Source: Opisthorchis felineus (lineage: Eukaryota; Platyhelminthes; Trematoda; Opisthorchiida; Opisthorchiidae). Taken from it: a DNA stretch of 64,000 nucleotides. Of the stretch, positions 45,410-57,176 are shown in pieces; within the stretch, counting starts at the first letter, position 1, and each line of letters opens with the position of its first letter. Made by a program: the position numbers and the translations under genes. The notes beneath the pieces are model-generated. The model saw only the letters and a program-made list of their open reading frames with translations, ran no database searches and had not been told where the DNA came from. The stretch spans positions 399,211-463,210 of the forward strand of contig SJOL01010424.1 in NCBI GenBank assembly GCA_004794785.1, given 5' to 3'.

Positions 45410-46035
45410 ATACTAATTTTGGGACCATGTTATGGTCGCAGGGAATCCCTTGATACTGATTATATCCAGTTGGCTACAAATAATGAGAATGTAAGGGACC
45501 TACCACAACCATTCTACCCAAAATATCATCGAAAGCAACAAAGCTATGAGTGCCCCCTAACTATGACCAACCTTTACTTTACCCAATTTAGGGGTAATTT
45601 GGGCAAACATGATTACTGGCCCCATGATAACTCTCTCCAGAGCAGTTTCAACTTTGTGCATCAAGCGTCTTACTTTTATGGTGTGCTTTGTCATAACTTT
45701 CCTTACATTATAAGGAGTGGTGGCACTGGTTAGCCACCAGTTTAGGTAAGGTCGTAACTCTTAAGCTTAGTCAGTCCACATGGTACTTTGGGCTGGGCTA
45801 GAGGCATTATTATGCTAGACCATCAATAAACAAACAACCTACTAATCGCAGCAGCTAGCCGCTGGTATAATTCCTCTGCTCCCCTAAATTAAGTAGGAAG
45901 AGGTGAATGAGAAACCGTTTCGGATATACGAAATATAGTACATCGCTTTTCGATGTATATGCTCCAGCCCATCCATACAGAGTGACAAAAGAGTTGTTAT
46001 CACAACATTTGCGTCCTCTAACCAGGTAATTAGCA
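45410..46035. other. Stretch with nothing recognised
   Basis: Follows SINE copy 3. It carries an AATAAA-like element near 45,825, but no gene is supported. Confidence 0.3.
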
Positions 46036-46039
46036 CTTA

Positions 46040-46522
46040 GAGTAGATTAAGTCATTCATATGTACACTATTTTTCACTATACCATATTATGCTGTATTAT
46101 TGTAGCAGAATGTATTATACTATATAATTTCAATTATACTGTACTAAATTACACTATGCACCTCCCCTGTGGATCAACCGGTGTCGTATGCCAGCCATTC
46201 ATATGGTACATTCTATTTTCACACTACATATGATGCACTATACTACAATATGCTGTGCTGTACCATATCATACTGTAATGCACCCTACTATACCATACGA
46301 TACTATGCTATACTGTACCATACTATGCTATACTACAATACACTACATTACACTATACTGTACTATACTACACTATGCTATACTAAACTATACTGTACTG
46401 TACCATACTATAATATACTATGCCATACTACACTATACTATACTATACTATACTATACTATACTATGCTACACTATACTATACTACACTATACTATAATA
46501 TACTATACTATACTATACTGCA
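46040..46522. repeat. Imperfect (ACTAT)n pentanucleotide satellite
   Basis: Degenerate to near-perfect repeats of ACTAT/TACTA, most regular at 46,370-46,520. All three forward frames stay open because the unit rarely makes stops, producing artefactual Tyr/Leu-rich translations. Confidence 0.9.
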
Positions 46523-46824
46523 CTGTATACCGTATCTGGCGTCGCGACAGTTTCAGTGGCACCTCTTGTACTTCAGTTATTTTGATGCAAGTTTCTGTGT
46601 TTGGGACGTTGAAGATTGGCCTGAACGATTCGAACTATCATGTATGAGCAGCATAACTTACTTGGCGACAGGAAATAGTTGTTCCTGTCAAATTCTGTCA
46701 CGTAAGATTCATAGGCACTGTTAAAGAACCTGATGTGCCCTTTTTCTTAGATTGCGTGAATAAAGTGAAACACAAACTGTCCTTATTCAAATAGTCAAAA
46801 GGACAACCCTTAAGACAGGCTAAC

Positions 46825-47020
46825 ATGCCAAATTTCATCTATTCAAGATATTCGGGGATAATTCTCCGATTGCCGACACGAACTGCTAGATACAGGTTTG
46901 GCGACCAGCCAGACAAGCAGTTGACAGATCGGCTTATTTTCGGCATTCACTATTCGTCTATCCGAAAGGGGCTTCTTCTGTTATGTGCAGACTTTAGCCC
47001 TATACGAGTGGCGTGCCATG
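46825..47020 (+). mobile_element. Ty3/gypsy-like gag remnant
   Basis: The frame reads ILRLPTRTARYRFGDQPDKQ then LTDRLIFGIHYSSIRKGLLL. The pattern (F.)LR.L...C.FG...D..L.DRL..GI....I...LL is typical of gag capsid C-termini of Ty3/gypsy retrotransposons. No flanking LTR or zinc knuckle was found. A short relic. Confidence 0.45.
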
Positions 47021-47359
47021 ACGATATCCCCGACCCAACTGTACTCACCGAACAGATCCATGACTACCAAGTTATCAGCCAAGGATCCTTGTCATTGATT
47101 CAGGCGCTCCAGGTCATCTGACCAAACAAAATTACAGTTTATTTGCCTATATCATGGACTTCACAATATACATCGGCAATCTGGAATCACCAATTTCAGG
47201 AGCAACTTTACCAGGGTTCGCACCTACAGCTCACATACCAAGAAATTTTGTCTCTGGTCCTAAAAATACTAGTAATCCTCCGTCGAAGCTTGATCGGTGT
47301 GGAGTCCACCTTCTGGCGTTATGCGCAAACTAATAACGTGTTCATTAGTTGTCACTAAG

Positions 47360-47441
47360 ACTGGTCGTCCCTTACTGCTACAAGATGTTATGAAGGCTGT
47401 CCACATCACAGCTGACCTGCTATCTACTACTGATTCACAAG
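47360..47441 (+). CDS. Candidate internal exon
   Basis: A weak acceptor (GTCACTAAG) and a strong donor (CACAAG/GTGAGC at 47,442) bound TGRPLLLQDVMKAVHITADL then LSTTDSQ. One base is left over. The exon at 47,873 enters in phase 0, so the two do not join directly. No family is recognised. Confidence 0.25.
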
Positions 47442-47872
47442 GTGAGCTCAGAAAATTTAGCCTAAAGCGTAGTGAAGGCGTGGGTGACAAGGGGAATTTG
47501 CCAGAATAACCCATTCCATGAAGTGGAGTGTTTTTTAATACGTGAACACACGACTGAAGTACTTTATGAACTATACTTCCCGGCGGATCACTGAACAAGC
47601 TGAGACTTCGCCATGGGAATTAGTATTCATCAGCCTATTGAAGGCTGACCGAAAGCCACTGTGTTTGCGATTTACCAAACAACTGTCGAACCGGAGTTGA
47701 CAGATTGACAAATTGACTGGTAATGCGTGATTCCCCAGGACACATCTGAAGAACAAATATTTTCCGATTACACTTGACAGTGCTTTTTTTACCGTCTGGC
47801 CACTTTCTTCGGATTGCATGAATATAACTCCGTGCCTTCCGGATTTTTTTTACCTCTTCCGCTATTTTTCAG

Positions 47873-47980
47873 CAGCTTACTCAAGGAATCGAGGAAATCG
47901 AGGTGTATCAGTTGGAAGAGGTCCTGCACGCTCGTGCAAAGGGCAAACGTGATCAGTATCTCCGCGACATACCTCACTAG
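47873..47980 (+). CDS. Candidate terminal exon, charged C-terminus
   Basis: A strong acceptor (CCTCTTCCGCTATTTTTCAG ending at 47,872) opens a 35-codon frame to TAG: QLTQGIEEIEVYQLEEVLHA then RAKGKRDQYLRDIPH. It is strongly amphipathic and Glu/Arg-rich, helix-like, with a coiled-coil appearance. One alternative frame stops after 25 codons. No family is recognised. Confidence 0.3.
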   Translation, partial: QLTQGIEEIEVYQLEEVLHARAKGKRDQYLRDIPH

Positions 47981-47999
47981 TTTCGTAGTTCTAATATGA

Positions 48000-49865
48000 T
48001 AACCGGTCTTAGAGTGTCCATTTTCTGTATCCATTTTGCACTTAAGCTGTTACTGGTGGCAGCGGACATGAGTTTACCCCTGATTGTCTTGCTCAAATTC
48101 TTAAAACTTCATCTGATGGATGGAGCTGTTGATGAGCTTTGCCTAGTAACTGGTGCTTTGCAAGATTTGTGTCATCCTGCTTATTCGGATTACTTTCATG
48201 GTCACCAGTGGTGCCTCAGGGCTATGCTAACCTTCTTCTTCATCAAAGTTGCACCCTGTGCTTATTGTTTGTGTTCCCTTAACGGGTGCTGGTTTTGTAC
48301 TTAAACCAGAGGTTTATCCTCAGACACACTGAGAATTCCTGGGAATCCACTGCGGTAGCAAAAGTCTAGTTAAGTAGCTCCTTGGAGCCCAATTCAAAGT
48401 TTAACCAGGTCGCAAAGCACCAAGTTTTCTTTAGGATCCTAGAAGCCCTTAACATTTTTATCTGCTGCCAGCATCCAGCACTGAAAGATTTCACTCAGTC
48501 GGTGTAGGTAGAGCGTTCACTTCTGGGTGCTAAAAAGGCCAGGTATGTCGACTTTTATCTTGACATTCCTTCTCACCCATCATGTCTGATGGTGATATAC
48601 ATGACTGTTTCCTCGTTCAACCTTTATCGATAAATCGTCCGAACAGATGCGGAACGCTAGCACCAGTTCAAACATGTACTGAATACTGGGTATTTTAATG
48701 TGGAAACAACTCATTTGCTATTGGCTTACTATTGATTTTGACGTATGTCGGAAGGCAAGCAGCTGTGTTTATTGCGGACGGACATTTGACACTTGCTATC
48801 AACGCGTGTTCCTTGGCCAGTTTTCAATTTCGGCAAACAGTTCACAAAGGCTAGTGTGTGAATCAGTATTAAGCATTGGTAATTATTCATTCTTGTTCGA
48901 AATGGTCTGCGATCTTCTTCGCAGACGATGGAGTTGTCGAAGTATCCATGTATGTCTTGAAGGCCGTCTTTGCAAATGTTACACTTCACCGGTGAATTTC
49001 ATAATGACTGGCTTGATGGCATTGGATGCAGACACCTTTATACAGCCCCTTGGCATCTTTGTTCCGATAAGCAAGCTGAGAATTTTATCGAGACATTGAA
49101 GGCTTCCATTTCCTCTTATCAACCCCCACGTTTTAAAAGTTGAAAAGATTTTCTGTAACAATATCAGCATGTGCTCAACTGTGAGGCAGGAGAAAGCTTC
49201 GTCAAACTACCGAACGGACATTCTTTACGTCCTGGGGTGAGATGTCTGCTTTCTGTAAAAATGACATTTTACTAAGCCAATGATGTGCGAAATTGGGACA
49301 AGCGATTAGTGGGCATACTTTATTGTTTCACGTTCATCACATTGATCAGATGCTTTTCAGTTGGTTCAAAACCTTGTTGTCGTTTCCCATCCAAATGATG
49401 TTTCTGCAGATACTTATGACAGTCAATTACTTGCAACAAAAATGAGGATTTGCGAGCGGTTCTAAACGAAACTTCGAACAGACTGTAAGGGCAGATCCAG
49501 CTGCGGTGAGTACAGTGATTGGGGATGACTGAACTCGAACGATCGTGACCCGTTTTTTTGCCAGGTTCGTACAGTTCAGTACTACTTACGATACTCATTA
49601 TTTCCCATATTTAATACTATATTAGCTACGCACTAGAGAAACTGAAGTTCACTTAAATGATGGCAGACACTGAAGGATAGCGTTTAGTAGTATTTCAACT
49701 ACAACAATCAGTTGATAAAGGACGATAGGGAATTCACTTAAACCCCATCCGTACGTTTGACATATTTCCAGAGAGGCCACAGTGTCATTCCTCAGCATCA
49801 CACGAATTTTTGAAAGCGAGTCTATTTGTACCGTGAATTCCCATCGGACAAAAGCAGTATTCATA
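48000..49865. other. Stretch without supported genes
   Basis: Short frames only. A pyrimidine-AG site at ~48,475 followed by HPALKDFTQSV and a stop is too short to call. Confidence 0.35.
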
Positions 49866-49872
49866 GACATGT

Positions 49873-50000
49873 TTGGAATGTCAACTGTTTTCACCTGCAC
49901 ACAATGAAGAATGTCCTTTTAAACTAATGTTTGGCTTAGCACCAAAGTCAACGGTAATTAGGAGTCGGGTCCCTCACCGATCAGCTGTGACCGCTGGAAA
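49873..50000 (+). mobile_element. Possible gypsy-type integrase/pol remnant
   Basis: The frame contains SPAHNEECPFKLMFGLAPKS, resembling the TPF.LMFGR.P segment that follows the integrase core in Ty3/gypsy elements. The homology does not extend beyond ~40 residues. Confidence 0.3.
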
Positions 50001-50189
50001 ATGGGAACTGGTGCGATCTGAATTAATTGCGTTCGGAGGACATGTAAGAAACTATAACTCAGATCTTGCAGCATGGAAACGCCTTATACCCAGTGTTGTT
50101 GGTTTGGTACATGCTAGCACTTACAAAAGGGGTCATTACTCCAACTGGGGCGGTGATTCCATAAGCGCAATCCACGGTTAATCGTCTAT

Positions 50190-53100
50190 CGTCGCCACTA
50201 TAATTTGCCCGTCAGCTTATCATACACAACTGTCCGTGCGCCAAACCAAACTTTTTATCGACTGGTGAGGACCTCCAGTTATGCATCCATTTTGTACTTT
50301 TCCTGCTTGCTTCAAATTTATCAACCGAAACACACGAAGAATGCGCAGTCTCGAGATCGCTTAAAAGGTTGTTCTCATTGGAAGGATCACACGCTTTGAG
50401 TCGTACTTTTGTGGCATGCTTCTGTTCGCCATAGATGAAAGCCACTTGGCATAATGGAACCTGCAATAGAAAGCTGTTTTTTTTAATTCGCTGGAAATGA
50501 AAGCGAGCAAGAAGGAAACAGTCAGGCATCTCTGTCTCCAGATGCTTTGTTAATGAATTTGGCGATACTTGCCTCAGACCCTTGTAAATAAGACAAAACA
50601 ATCATGAAGCAAACAAATTAAAGCTGCGGAAACAGTCCCAGGTTGGTCGAAACGGGACAGGATGTTCTTCAATTTCCACTCTTGTGAAATGGTTTGGTTC
50701 TTCGATGTCTTCCAAACAGGGCGCCACATCGCTTGAAACACATTCTCATTAGAAAGCTGCCCCTGATTCAAATCCCATCATCCCTGGTAAGGTTGTACTT
50801 CATATGCACTGCTAACATGAGGGAAGCCACACTTTTCGGAGCGATCTCATTTAGTATTGATTGGAACAGCGCCCACCATGCTTTAAAATAAAGATACTCC
50901 TAATACAGTTTACTCCAGGCTTTCACTATGAAGGTTCAGTGTTTCACCTTGATCATACTCTACTGTCTGTGCACACATAAGCGTTTTATAATATGAGTTC
51001 CTTTGGAGGATCATTCTTGTCGCCATAGTCGCATTTTAAAAGTCACTGTTGTCCCGATAGCGATTCCACGACAGTGATAACGTCGAAGTCAAAGGTTTCC
51101 GAATCCATGCCTATTACTGTCATCCTCCATGGACTGCCGAATCCGTATATGTACAAAAATACTTTTCAACTTGAATCACAAGGCTTGGAATCCCCAATTT
51201 GAATCCTTAGTCTTGGAAGCATCCGTCTAAGGGGTCAGTCTATCATCCGTAATGCAAGAAAATTAAAACCAGACCATTTCCTCTTCGTCTTCCAAACACA
51301 TTTTCTTTGAGGGGGGATGCACTTTTTCCAGGGTTAGCACTGCACTCAAAAGTTCGAAGTTGCAACTTATCAAATCCACCAATGCTTTGGCATAATTGTG
51401 ACCACGTTAACTGATTTCCCTTCTGCTATCTCACTGGTGTAACGCAGGTGACATCTGAATTTCACTGTTTTGGATGTTCACTGCTTTTACGCTAAGGGAC
51501 AGCATTCAGTCCTGTCGTTCCAAGCCATTCGGCAGACATTCGAATAACACAAACAAACAGATAGACAATGTGCTCTTCCTTTAATTTGTGCTATACAACA
51601 TTGGTGAAGGGAGACGAAAAAAATCACCATTAGGCTCCTTTCATCGCACTAGAGGTGAACATACCCGGACGATACTTGACTCATGGTGGTGGCCAGATAG
51701 CGAAATTGTTATCTTGTTCGTCTCTTTATTGTTACCGAAGAACTATAACGTGTACATCCATGTACCGAGACAAACACAAAAGAGCACACGCCCAACGTGT
51801 GCGAGCGAGTGGGCCAAGTCAGACTCCATTCCGAAGTTGTTCCATTAATGGGAATATTGTTGCAGGTGCCTTCGTTTTCTTGTCTCATCTTCTCTTCTTG
51901 TCTTCCACTCAGTTTACCTTCGTGCCCATGTCACCCGCGTTTCTCAGACGGAATTACTGTCCATTATCGTAGTCCATTCCGAATTATGTTTCGATAATTG
52001 TGTTTTTTTCTAAGCTACCAACTACTAAGTCAATCACTCATCTACCCAGTCGATTTGGCTTTCTTTCAACACCCGTTACTATAGCTCGTCCTCGGGACAG
52101 GGAGAATTACTGTTGCTGGTGCTGCTTGTTGATAGGCGACGGGTGAGCAGTAGCAGGGAGGACTGTAACCGTGACCGATATGCACACACGAGCACACAGA
52201 TGCATCGAAACACAACCGCCATACTACTTCCTGTTTCAATTCAGCATCGTCGTCACGTCACCCTTGACCAGTCTAACCGAATGGAATACCTTCATACCAC
52301 TGTTGTATCTCACAATACCACGGAATGTCGATTGTTGGTTGTAACTGGGTCAACGCATGCAGGATGCCACACCCTGTTCTCTTGTTCGCCTACCTATATT
52401 CTCCCGCCTCGTTTCACTCCTGCCTGTGGTTCCTCCCCCCACCCTAGCCCTTCGTATGCCCAAACAACATCTCGCCCACATCTTAGACCACTAAGTACCA
52501 TTGCCATTCCAGCAACGAATTGTTTGAGAATAGACGGATGCTGACGTTGGTAAGACAACAACAGTGGTATGCAAGTCGTCGATTGTACATTTGAATCTCA
52601 CTATTCACGTGTATAGCTGGGTACATTTGTAGGCATGTGCTTATCAGCACGCATGAACAACCATCGACTACTCAGTGAACCAGGAAGACGAATATGTAGA
52701 CTTCACCCACACCTACCCCTGGCCAACGACGGTTTATCAGACAGGCAAGATTTGACACGGAGAACGAGCAATGCCGGTTGAAACGAAGACAGGTGTTGTA
52801 CGCTACCATGGTTACGCAGTTTGAACAGCTCGTTCTGTTACTTGCTCGCCCGGTTGTTTATGTCAGCGTAGAAATAGTGTGGAGATGGGCGATTGCGCTC
52901 AGTCGACTAATAAACCAACCTACAACGTTTCCGGTAGTGGGTTGGCCTCAACTACGAGTCAAAAATTGCAAACCCACTTGGAGCACAAAAATATGCAGTT
53001 GAGATGTTTGAAAATAGTCAGTGGTAACAGCTGTACATGCCTAATATACAACGAAAATAGTTTTGCTCAAAATGGGGAATGACCCACACTCCAAGAATGC

Positions 53101-53320
53101 TGAGTTTCTCAAAAACAGACCCAAAGCGTCACTCAGATCCATATTGAAAATGTATGACTGCCTTACCATAAATTATCACTGTTGTGGTTCCCGATGCGGA
53201 ACTTTGAGTCACGCGTAAGCTTGACGATCCCAAGTATCAAAAGGAAGAAGTCTACGGTACGTAAGCAAAATCACAACTAACCTCAACTGTCCTCGGCCCT
53301 GGCATTAACAGGTTTGCAAG
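50190..53320. other. 3 kb stretch without supported genes
   Basis: The longest frame (52,113-52,544, 143 codons, plus) is His/Thr/Ser-rich with no ATG-supported start, splice partner or domain. The region 51,560-52,560 is relatively C/A-rich. Nothing is firmly supported. Confidence 0.35.
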
Positions 53321-53629
53321 TCTGTCACTGACCGGCACAGCGCAATGTCAGGGCCCACAGACCAGACAACGGGAAGCTCGATAGTGTGGGTTGCGTCCGT
53401 CCCTTCCGAAGCCATTCTCGTGACTCTGATTGGCGGAGATCACAGCAGAGCAGGTCAGAGCAAGCCCAGCGTTCGGGGGAAGAACACGCATGGGTAAATA
53501 GGTCAGTGGCACACATGTACACACACGCAAGCACACTAGTGTCCGACGTGGCTGCCTTTGCGCTAAGGCGAATGGCGCCTACGGAGGAGCGAAGCAGGCA
53601 GAGATTGATGAGAACACGGGCTCACCCAT

Positions 53630-53735
53630 TTGTAACCTGAGTCTCCCGTTAAAGCTAGGTCGGTGAGCAAATGAGTGCATTCCAATTTGGTTTTGACGGG
53701 CGGCTTACTTGAAACCCAGTTACGTTAATACTCTA
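53630..53735. repeat. Hammerhead repeat fragments, fold-back
   Basis: Plus-oriented segment A (GAGTCTCCCGTTAAAGCTAG ... GCAAATGAGTGCATT) is immediately followed by a minus-oriented segment A (CCAATTTGGTTTTGACGGGC). No ribozyme. Confidence 0.55.
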
Positions 53736-53806
53736 CGGAGTACAAAACATCCGCAGTTTCTATGACGTATAGCACGAACAGAAATTCCTTAAACTTACCC
53801 CGGTAG

Positions 53807-53902
53807 ACTAACCACCCGGAGTGGTTCAAGCCAACAAAACCTACGGTTGATCACTTCGTCCTCTCCCGGAAGAAGGATACTTTCTTACGATTGCCATTCA
53901 AG
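53807..53902 (+). CDS. Candidate penultimate exon
   Basis: An acceptor (TTAAACTTACCCCGGTAG ending at 53,806) and a donor (TTCAAG/GTAGAT at 53,903) enclose 96 bases in phase 0. They encode TNHPEWFKPTKPTVDHFVLS then RKKDTFLRLPFK. The frame stays open beyond the donor to 54,016, so an unspliced reading is possible. A 70-nt intron to 53,972 would restore the frame of the next exon exactly. The Pro/Lys-rich, short-motif character resembles small ciliary microtubule proteins, but this is an impression only. Confidence 0.38.
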
Positions 53903-53972
53903 GTAGATCATACGCCTAAAGATTGCCCTGAACGGTACTCATCCGGCTACACAATTGCTCTCGTATTTAAAG

Positions 53973-54212
53973 CACACCAACCGCGAGAACCGACCTCTCT
54001 ACCATCCGTGGGATAAACTGCAGTTACGAAGACACTTAAGTCGTCAGAATAGACCGATGTCCCCCTCAAAAAATCGTCAGCACACTCCAAAGTACTTGAT
54101 ACGCCCCACGACACAGCAATCATCAAGTAGTCAATCAGTCGTCCGAAATCCTGCATCATCGATCAACTATACGGACGAAATCTTGGAGTTGTTAGGACGT
54201 GAACAAAGTTGA
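53973..54212 (+). CDS. Candidate terminal exon
   Basis: From 53,973 the frame reads HTNRENRPLYHPWDKLQLRR then HLSRQNRPMSPSKNRQHTPK, a Ser/Gln-rich linker, and ends NYTDEILELLGREQS before TGA at 54,210-54,212. The frame is open from 53,907. It is very basic, then acidic at the tail. The acceptor TCTCGTATTTAAAG is non-consensus (AAAG), so a frameshift between the two frames is an alternative to splicing. Confidence 0.42.
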   Translation, partial: HTNRENRPLYHPWDKLQLRRHLSRQNRPMSPSKNRQHTPKYLIRPTTQQSSSSQSVVRNPASSINYTDEILELLGREQS

Positions 54213-54966
54213 CAACAAACACCATAACTGGTGCTATGAAGACATATTTATAACTTTGAAAAGTATTAAGCATATCAGACCAAAATATTTTCTTGGTACG
54301 GTCTACACATATGGGTCTCCCAAATCGTACGAAGAGTATTTGAGCGAGTTACACAGTAACGCAGTGTGTCATTGTACCAAACCAGGATGCGATCGCTATA
54401 TTACCCAAAGTGACCGTTTTCTTAACATAGCCAACCTCGTGTTTTTAACGCTGTCAGGTGGACGCCACCAAACTTTCTTGGTCGCTGCTTAGCCTACTGT
54501 CTTCTTTAGAGTCTCGCGGGCCACAAAAAATAAACATTTACATGGAAAAACCTCTACACTGAACACGTCCCCTTCCATGGTGACCACTTAGGTCGGTTTT
54601 GTCAAATCTTGATCTGATCCTCATAAAGTGAATCCCCTCTTCCTGTTGCAATAATGAAAGAGGCTCTCACATCACTGTGTACCCTTTCTTTTGAGAGAAC
54701 AATAAGCGCTGAGGGCCCACTGAAGTACAACGGGCTAAACCACCCTCTGCTGCGCCAACCCTCTTTGACTGTTTCTTTTCGTGATTGTAGTAGAATGTCT
54801 TGACTCTATCAGAATGGCAATTTTAATTACTTAAAGTGTGTACATGTCCAGTACCAATATACGCATACACACGTCAATAAATTTATTCGTAGGTTTGTTA
54901 AATTCAATGGTGTGTTCATAGATTTTTTAATGAAACCTTATCGGAGCTGGGCAACCAGAGTGAAAT

Positions 54967-55110
54967 ATGACAAAACGAACGATGGAAGTCGCCACCGGTC
55001 TTTTCAAGAAAAGCTTCAAAGTAGTCACACCGGATGAAGGCGACATCAAAAACTGGTTTCACAACAAAACGAAAACCAAGCGTTTTTCACGGAGTGCTTT
55101 TCAATGTCAG
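54967..55110 (+). CDS. First coding exon of small membrane protein candidate
   Basis: An ATG opens 48 codons (MTKRTMEVATGLFKKSFKVV then TPDEGDIKNWFHNKTKTKRF) ending at a donor (TGTCAG/GTCAGT at 55,111) in phase 0. It is very basic. Together with 55,396-55,575 it gives a 107-residue protein. The intron (285 bp) contains a (GT)10 repeat. No family is recognised. Confidence 0.45.
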
Positions 55111-55226
55111 GTCAGTAGTTCCCATCAAACATCGCGTCACACCAGATGTTTTTCTTCCATCGGTAACCGGAATAAACTGGAGGTGGTTCCATTAAGTCTG
55201 TGGCTGACAAATTTTCCTGTCTTGCT

Positions 55227-55246
55227 TGTGTGTGTGTGTGTGTGTG
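55227..55246. repeat. (GT)10 microsatellite
   Basis: Perfect GT dinucleotide run inside the putative 54.97-55.58 kb intron. Confidence 0.9.
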
Positions 55247-55395
55247 GGAGACTTTGGTGGTCAAATACCCCAAAGAAGGATACCAAGAGATCTATGTCTA
55301 CTGAACAAGTAATAGTTTTGGTTCGATGACACAAGTACACACAAATCAGTGGGATCCAGTTCCTCTTATTTGTATGACATTTGAATTTTCCACAG

Positions 55396-55575
55396 CTGAC
55401 TGAAGCTCAGTTATTTTCCCGAATTTTCGTTTGGCTATTGGCTATTGCCGTTGAAGTCGCGCTGTCAGTGCATCGTCATTGTTCTGGTGGATCTGCTGAT
55501 TATATCATTCAAGGCAGAATCAAAAGCCTTCGGATTGTCGAAAAACGCCAAACGGAGGTTAAAAGCAGTTGCTGA
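55396..55575 (+). CDS. Second exon of small membrane protein candidate
   Basis: An acceptor (TTTGAATTTTCCACAG ending at 55,395) continues in phase 0. The frame reads LTEAQLFSRIFVWLLAIAVE then VALSVHRHCSGG and ends QTEVKSSC before TGA. IFVWLLAIAVEVALSV would form one membrane helix; the flanks are basic. It is phase-matched with the ATG exon at 54,967. Single-pass topology is inferred from hydrophobicity only. Confidence 0.45.
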   Translation: MTEAQLFSRIFVWLLAIAVEVALSVHRHCSGGSADYIIQGRIKSLRIVEKRQTEVKSSC

Positions 55576-55804
55576 AGAGTGACGAACTGGTTTCCAAATA
55601 ACCGTCGTGATGTAGAACCGCAAGCTTGAATAGAGTTAGTTGTAACACACGGTTCCACCGATCAGTAAGCACATTGTGAAGGCTTGGAACGGAAACTGAT
55701 CTCAGTTGATCCGGTGAAGTTGGATTTGGAACCTTCAAAACTAGGGTAACTCAGATTTTACTAAAATTTGTTCGACCTTCCCCGGATATTAATGACAAGC
55801 TGAA

Positions 55805-56200
55805 CTACTCTACAAAGGCATCAGCTTTAAGCTGGTTAAGCATTCTGGGCGTAAACTTATCAAAATCAGAAGACGTATTGCTCATCAAACCCTGCCGTAC
55901 GACCAACTTACCCGTAATCGGCTCGAACAAACTTTTCTCTGATGACAGAACCAGTCGACTTTCCCTGCTCTTCACACGCGACCAATAGCACACGTATCCA
56001 TTGCTTTTTACTCTCCGAATTTGAACCATAGTTTCCTTTGTGTAATCCCTTCCATTACCCATCAAGCACAGCAGATGCTGCAGCTTTCCGCCTCTGGTGG
56101 TATAAAGTTTGGATGGCGGTGTAGTTGATTCGACGGACTTGTTTTCTGTTAGCCGGCACACAGTGAGCTTGCTGGCGACGGTGTCAAGGGACAGAGTTTT
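55805..56200 (-). CDS. FLYWCH-like open frame (minus strand)
   Basis: The minus-strand frame is open for more than 130 codons to TAG at 55,805-55,807. It reads KTLSLDTVASKLTVCRLTEN, then SKLYTTRGGKLQHLLCLMGN, then NGYVCYWSRVKSRESRLVLS. The order RGG..L, G..YTKE, YW..., (C)..RLVLS resembles FLYWCH zinc fingers, which occur in host regulators and in Mutator-like transposons. The second Cys and final His are not in place, so it is degenerate or the match is coincidental. No start codon or splice sites are evident. Confidence 0.33.
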   Translation of the reverse strand, partial: KTLSLDTVASKLTVCRLTENKSVESTTPPSKLYTTRGGKLQHLLCLMGNGRDYTKETMVQIRRVKSNGYVCYWSRVKSRESRLVLSSEKSLFEPITGKLVVRQGLMSNTSSDFDKFTPRMLNQLKADAFVE

Positions 56201-56204
56201 ACAT

Positions 56205-57138
56205 ATATGGAAATGTGATGGATGCGTGAAGGTCAGGAAGCAACAAAACTTTCCTCCGACTTCATAATGTCAGATTGTAACCCGCGACTGAAAGCCAGAA
56301 GGTCAGCACTAGCGAGCAAACTCCCTGGTTTGACTGAACCACGTGACATAGGCTTCATAATCGGACGGTGTAGCTGTCTGACCGACAGTTTCGTTAGGGT
56401 CATTATATGGCAATTCGTCCGGGTGTGCTTTCCAGTTAATCACATGTAACCTGGTTTGATACTGATATCCGACGGATCAGGAAAGTATTGTTGTAGTCTT
56501 GCGAGCAGTGGAGTTCCCATACGGTTCAGTTCCCATACGGGGTTCAGATTGACTGCGATTCTTGGTTGGACCAGCGGGAACCGGATGTCTTTACTCGGCC
56601 AAGCTTGTCTGTATTATACTGGATGGGGTATACTTGTCGGCGATGTTGACTCAGGCCAGTCTTTGTCAGAACTCGGCGGGGAAAATCAGCACAGGCCAAC
56701 TGGGTGTCAATACTTTCATGGACATGAATTGGACGGTGGTGTATTCAATCAGCTTTCGATTTGTCACAACTACTCCACGTGAGCCCCACCAGTCTCTCCT
56801 CTGTACTGGGTGGAATTGGTGCTCATCTAGACTGATGTCCGGACTATCCACGAGGAGGTGATTCGGGGCTTCGACTACTGCTACTTCGATTAAATTCATT
56901 ATGATGTTAATAATAATGCCGTTATTCCTTTGTGTTTAGGCCCGGGGGATGGACCACAACAAGCCTCTGCATGTTCATCCGCCGCTCTTATTTCCCCGGG
57001 CCTGTATTAGCGCCGAGATCTTACATACTGTATCACACTCGGCACCGAGAAAACTGTTCGTTGCTCTTCGAGTATATGCACAAGTTCACTGGTTTGACTA
57101 CTGTTTATCAGCCAGTCCGAATCAGATTCCGAGCATCC

Positions 57139-57176
<38 letters not shown>

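Noticed and set aside
45233..45733. 166-codon plus frame
   Set aside because: Its first third is SINE copy 3; the remainder lacks domain or splice evidence.
46169..46724. Long plus-strand frames of 109 and 178 codons
   Set aside because: They are readings of the (ACTAT)n satellite and have no coding character before about 46,540.
52113..52544. 143-codon His/Thr-rich plus frame
   Set aside because: Composition follows the C/A-rich DNA, with no conserved motif.
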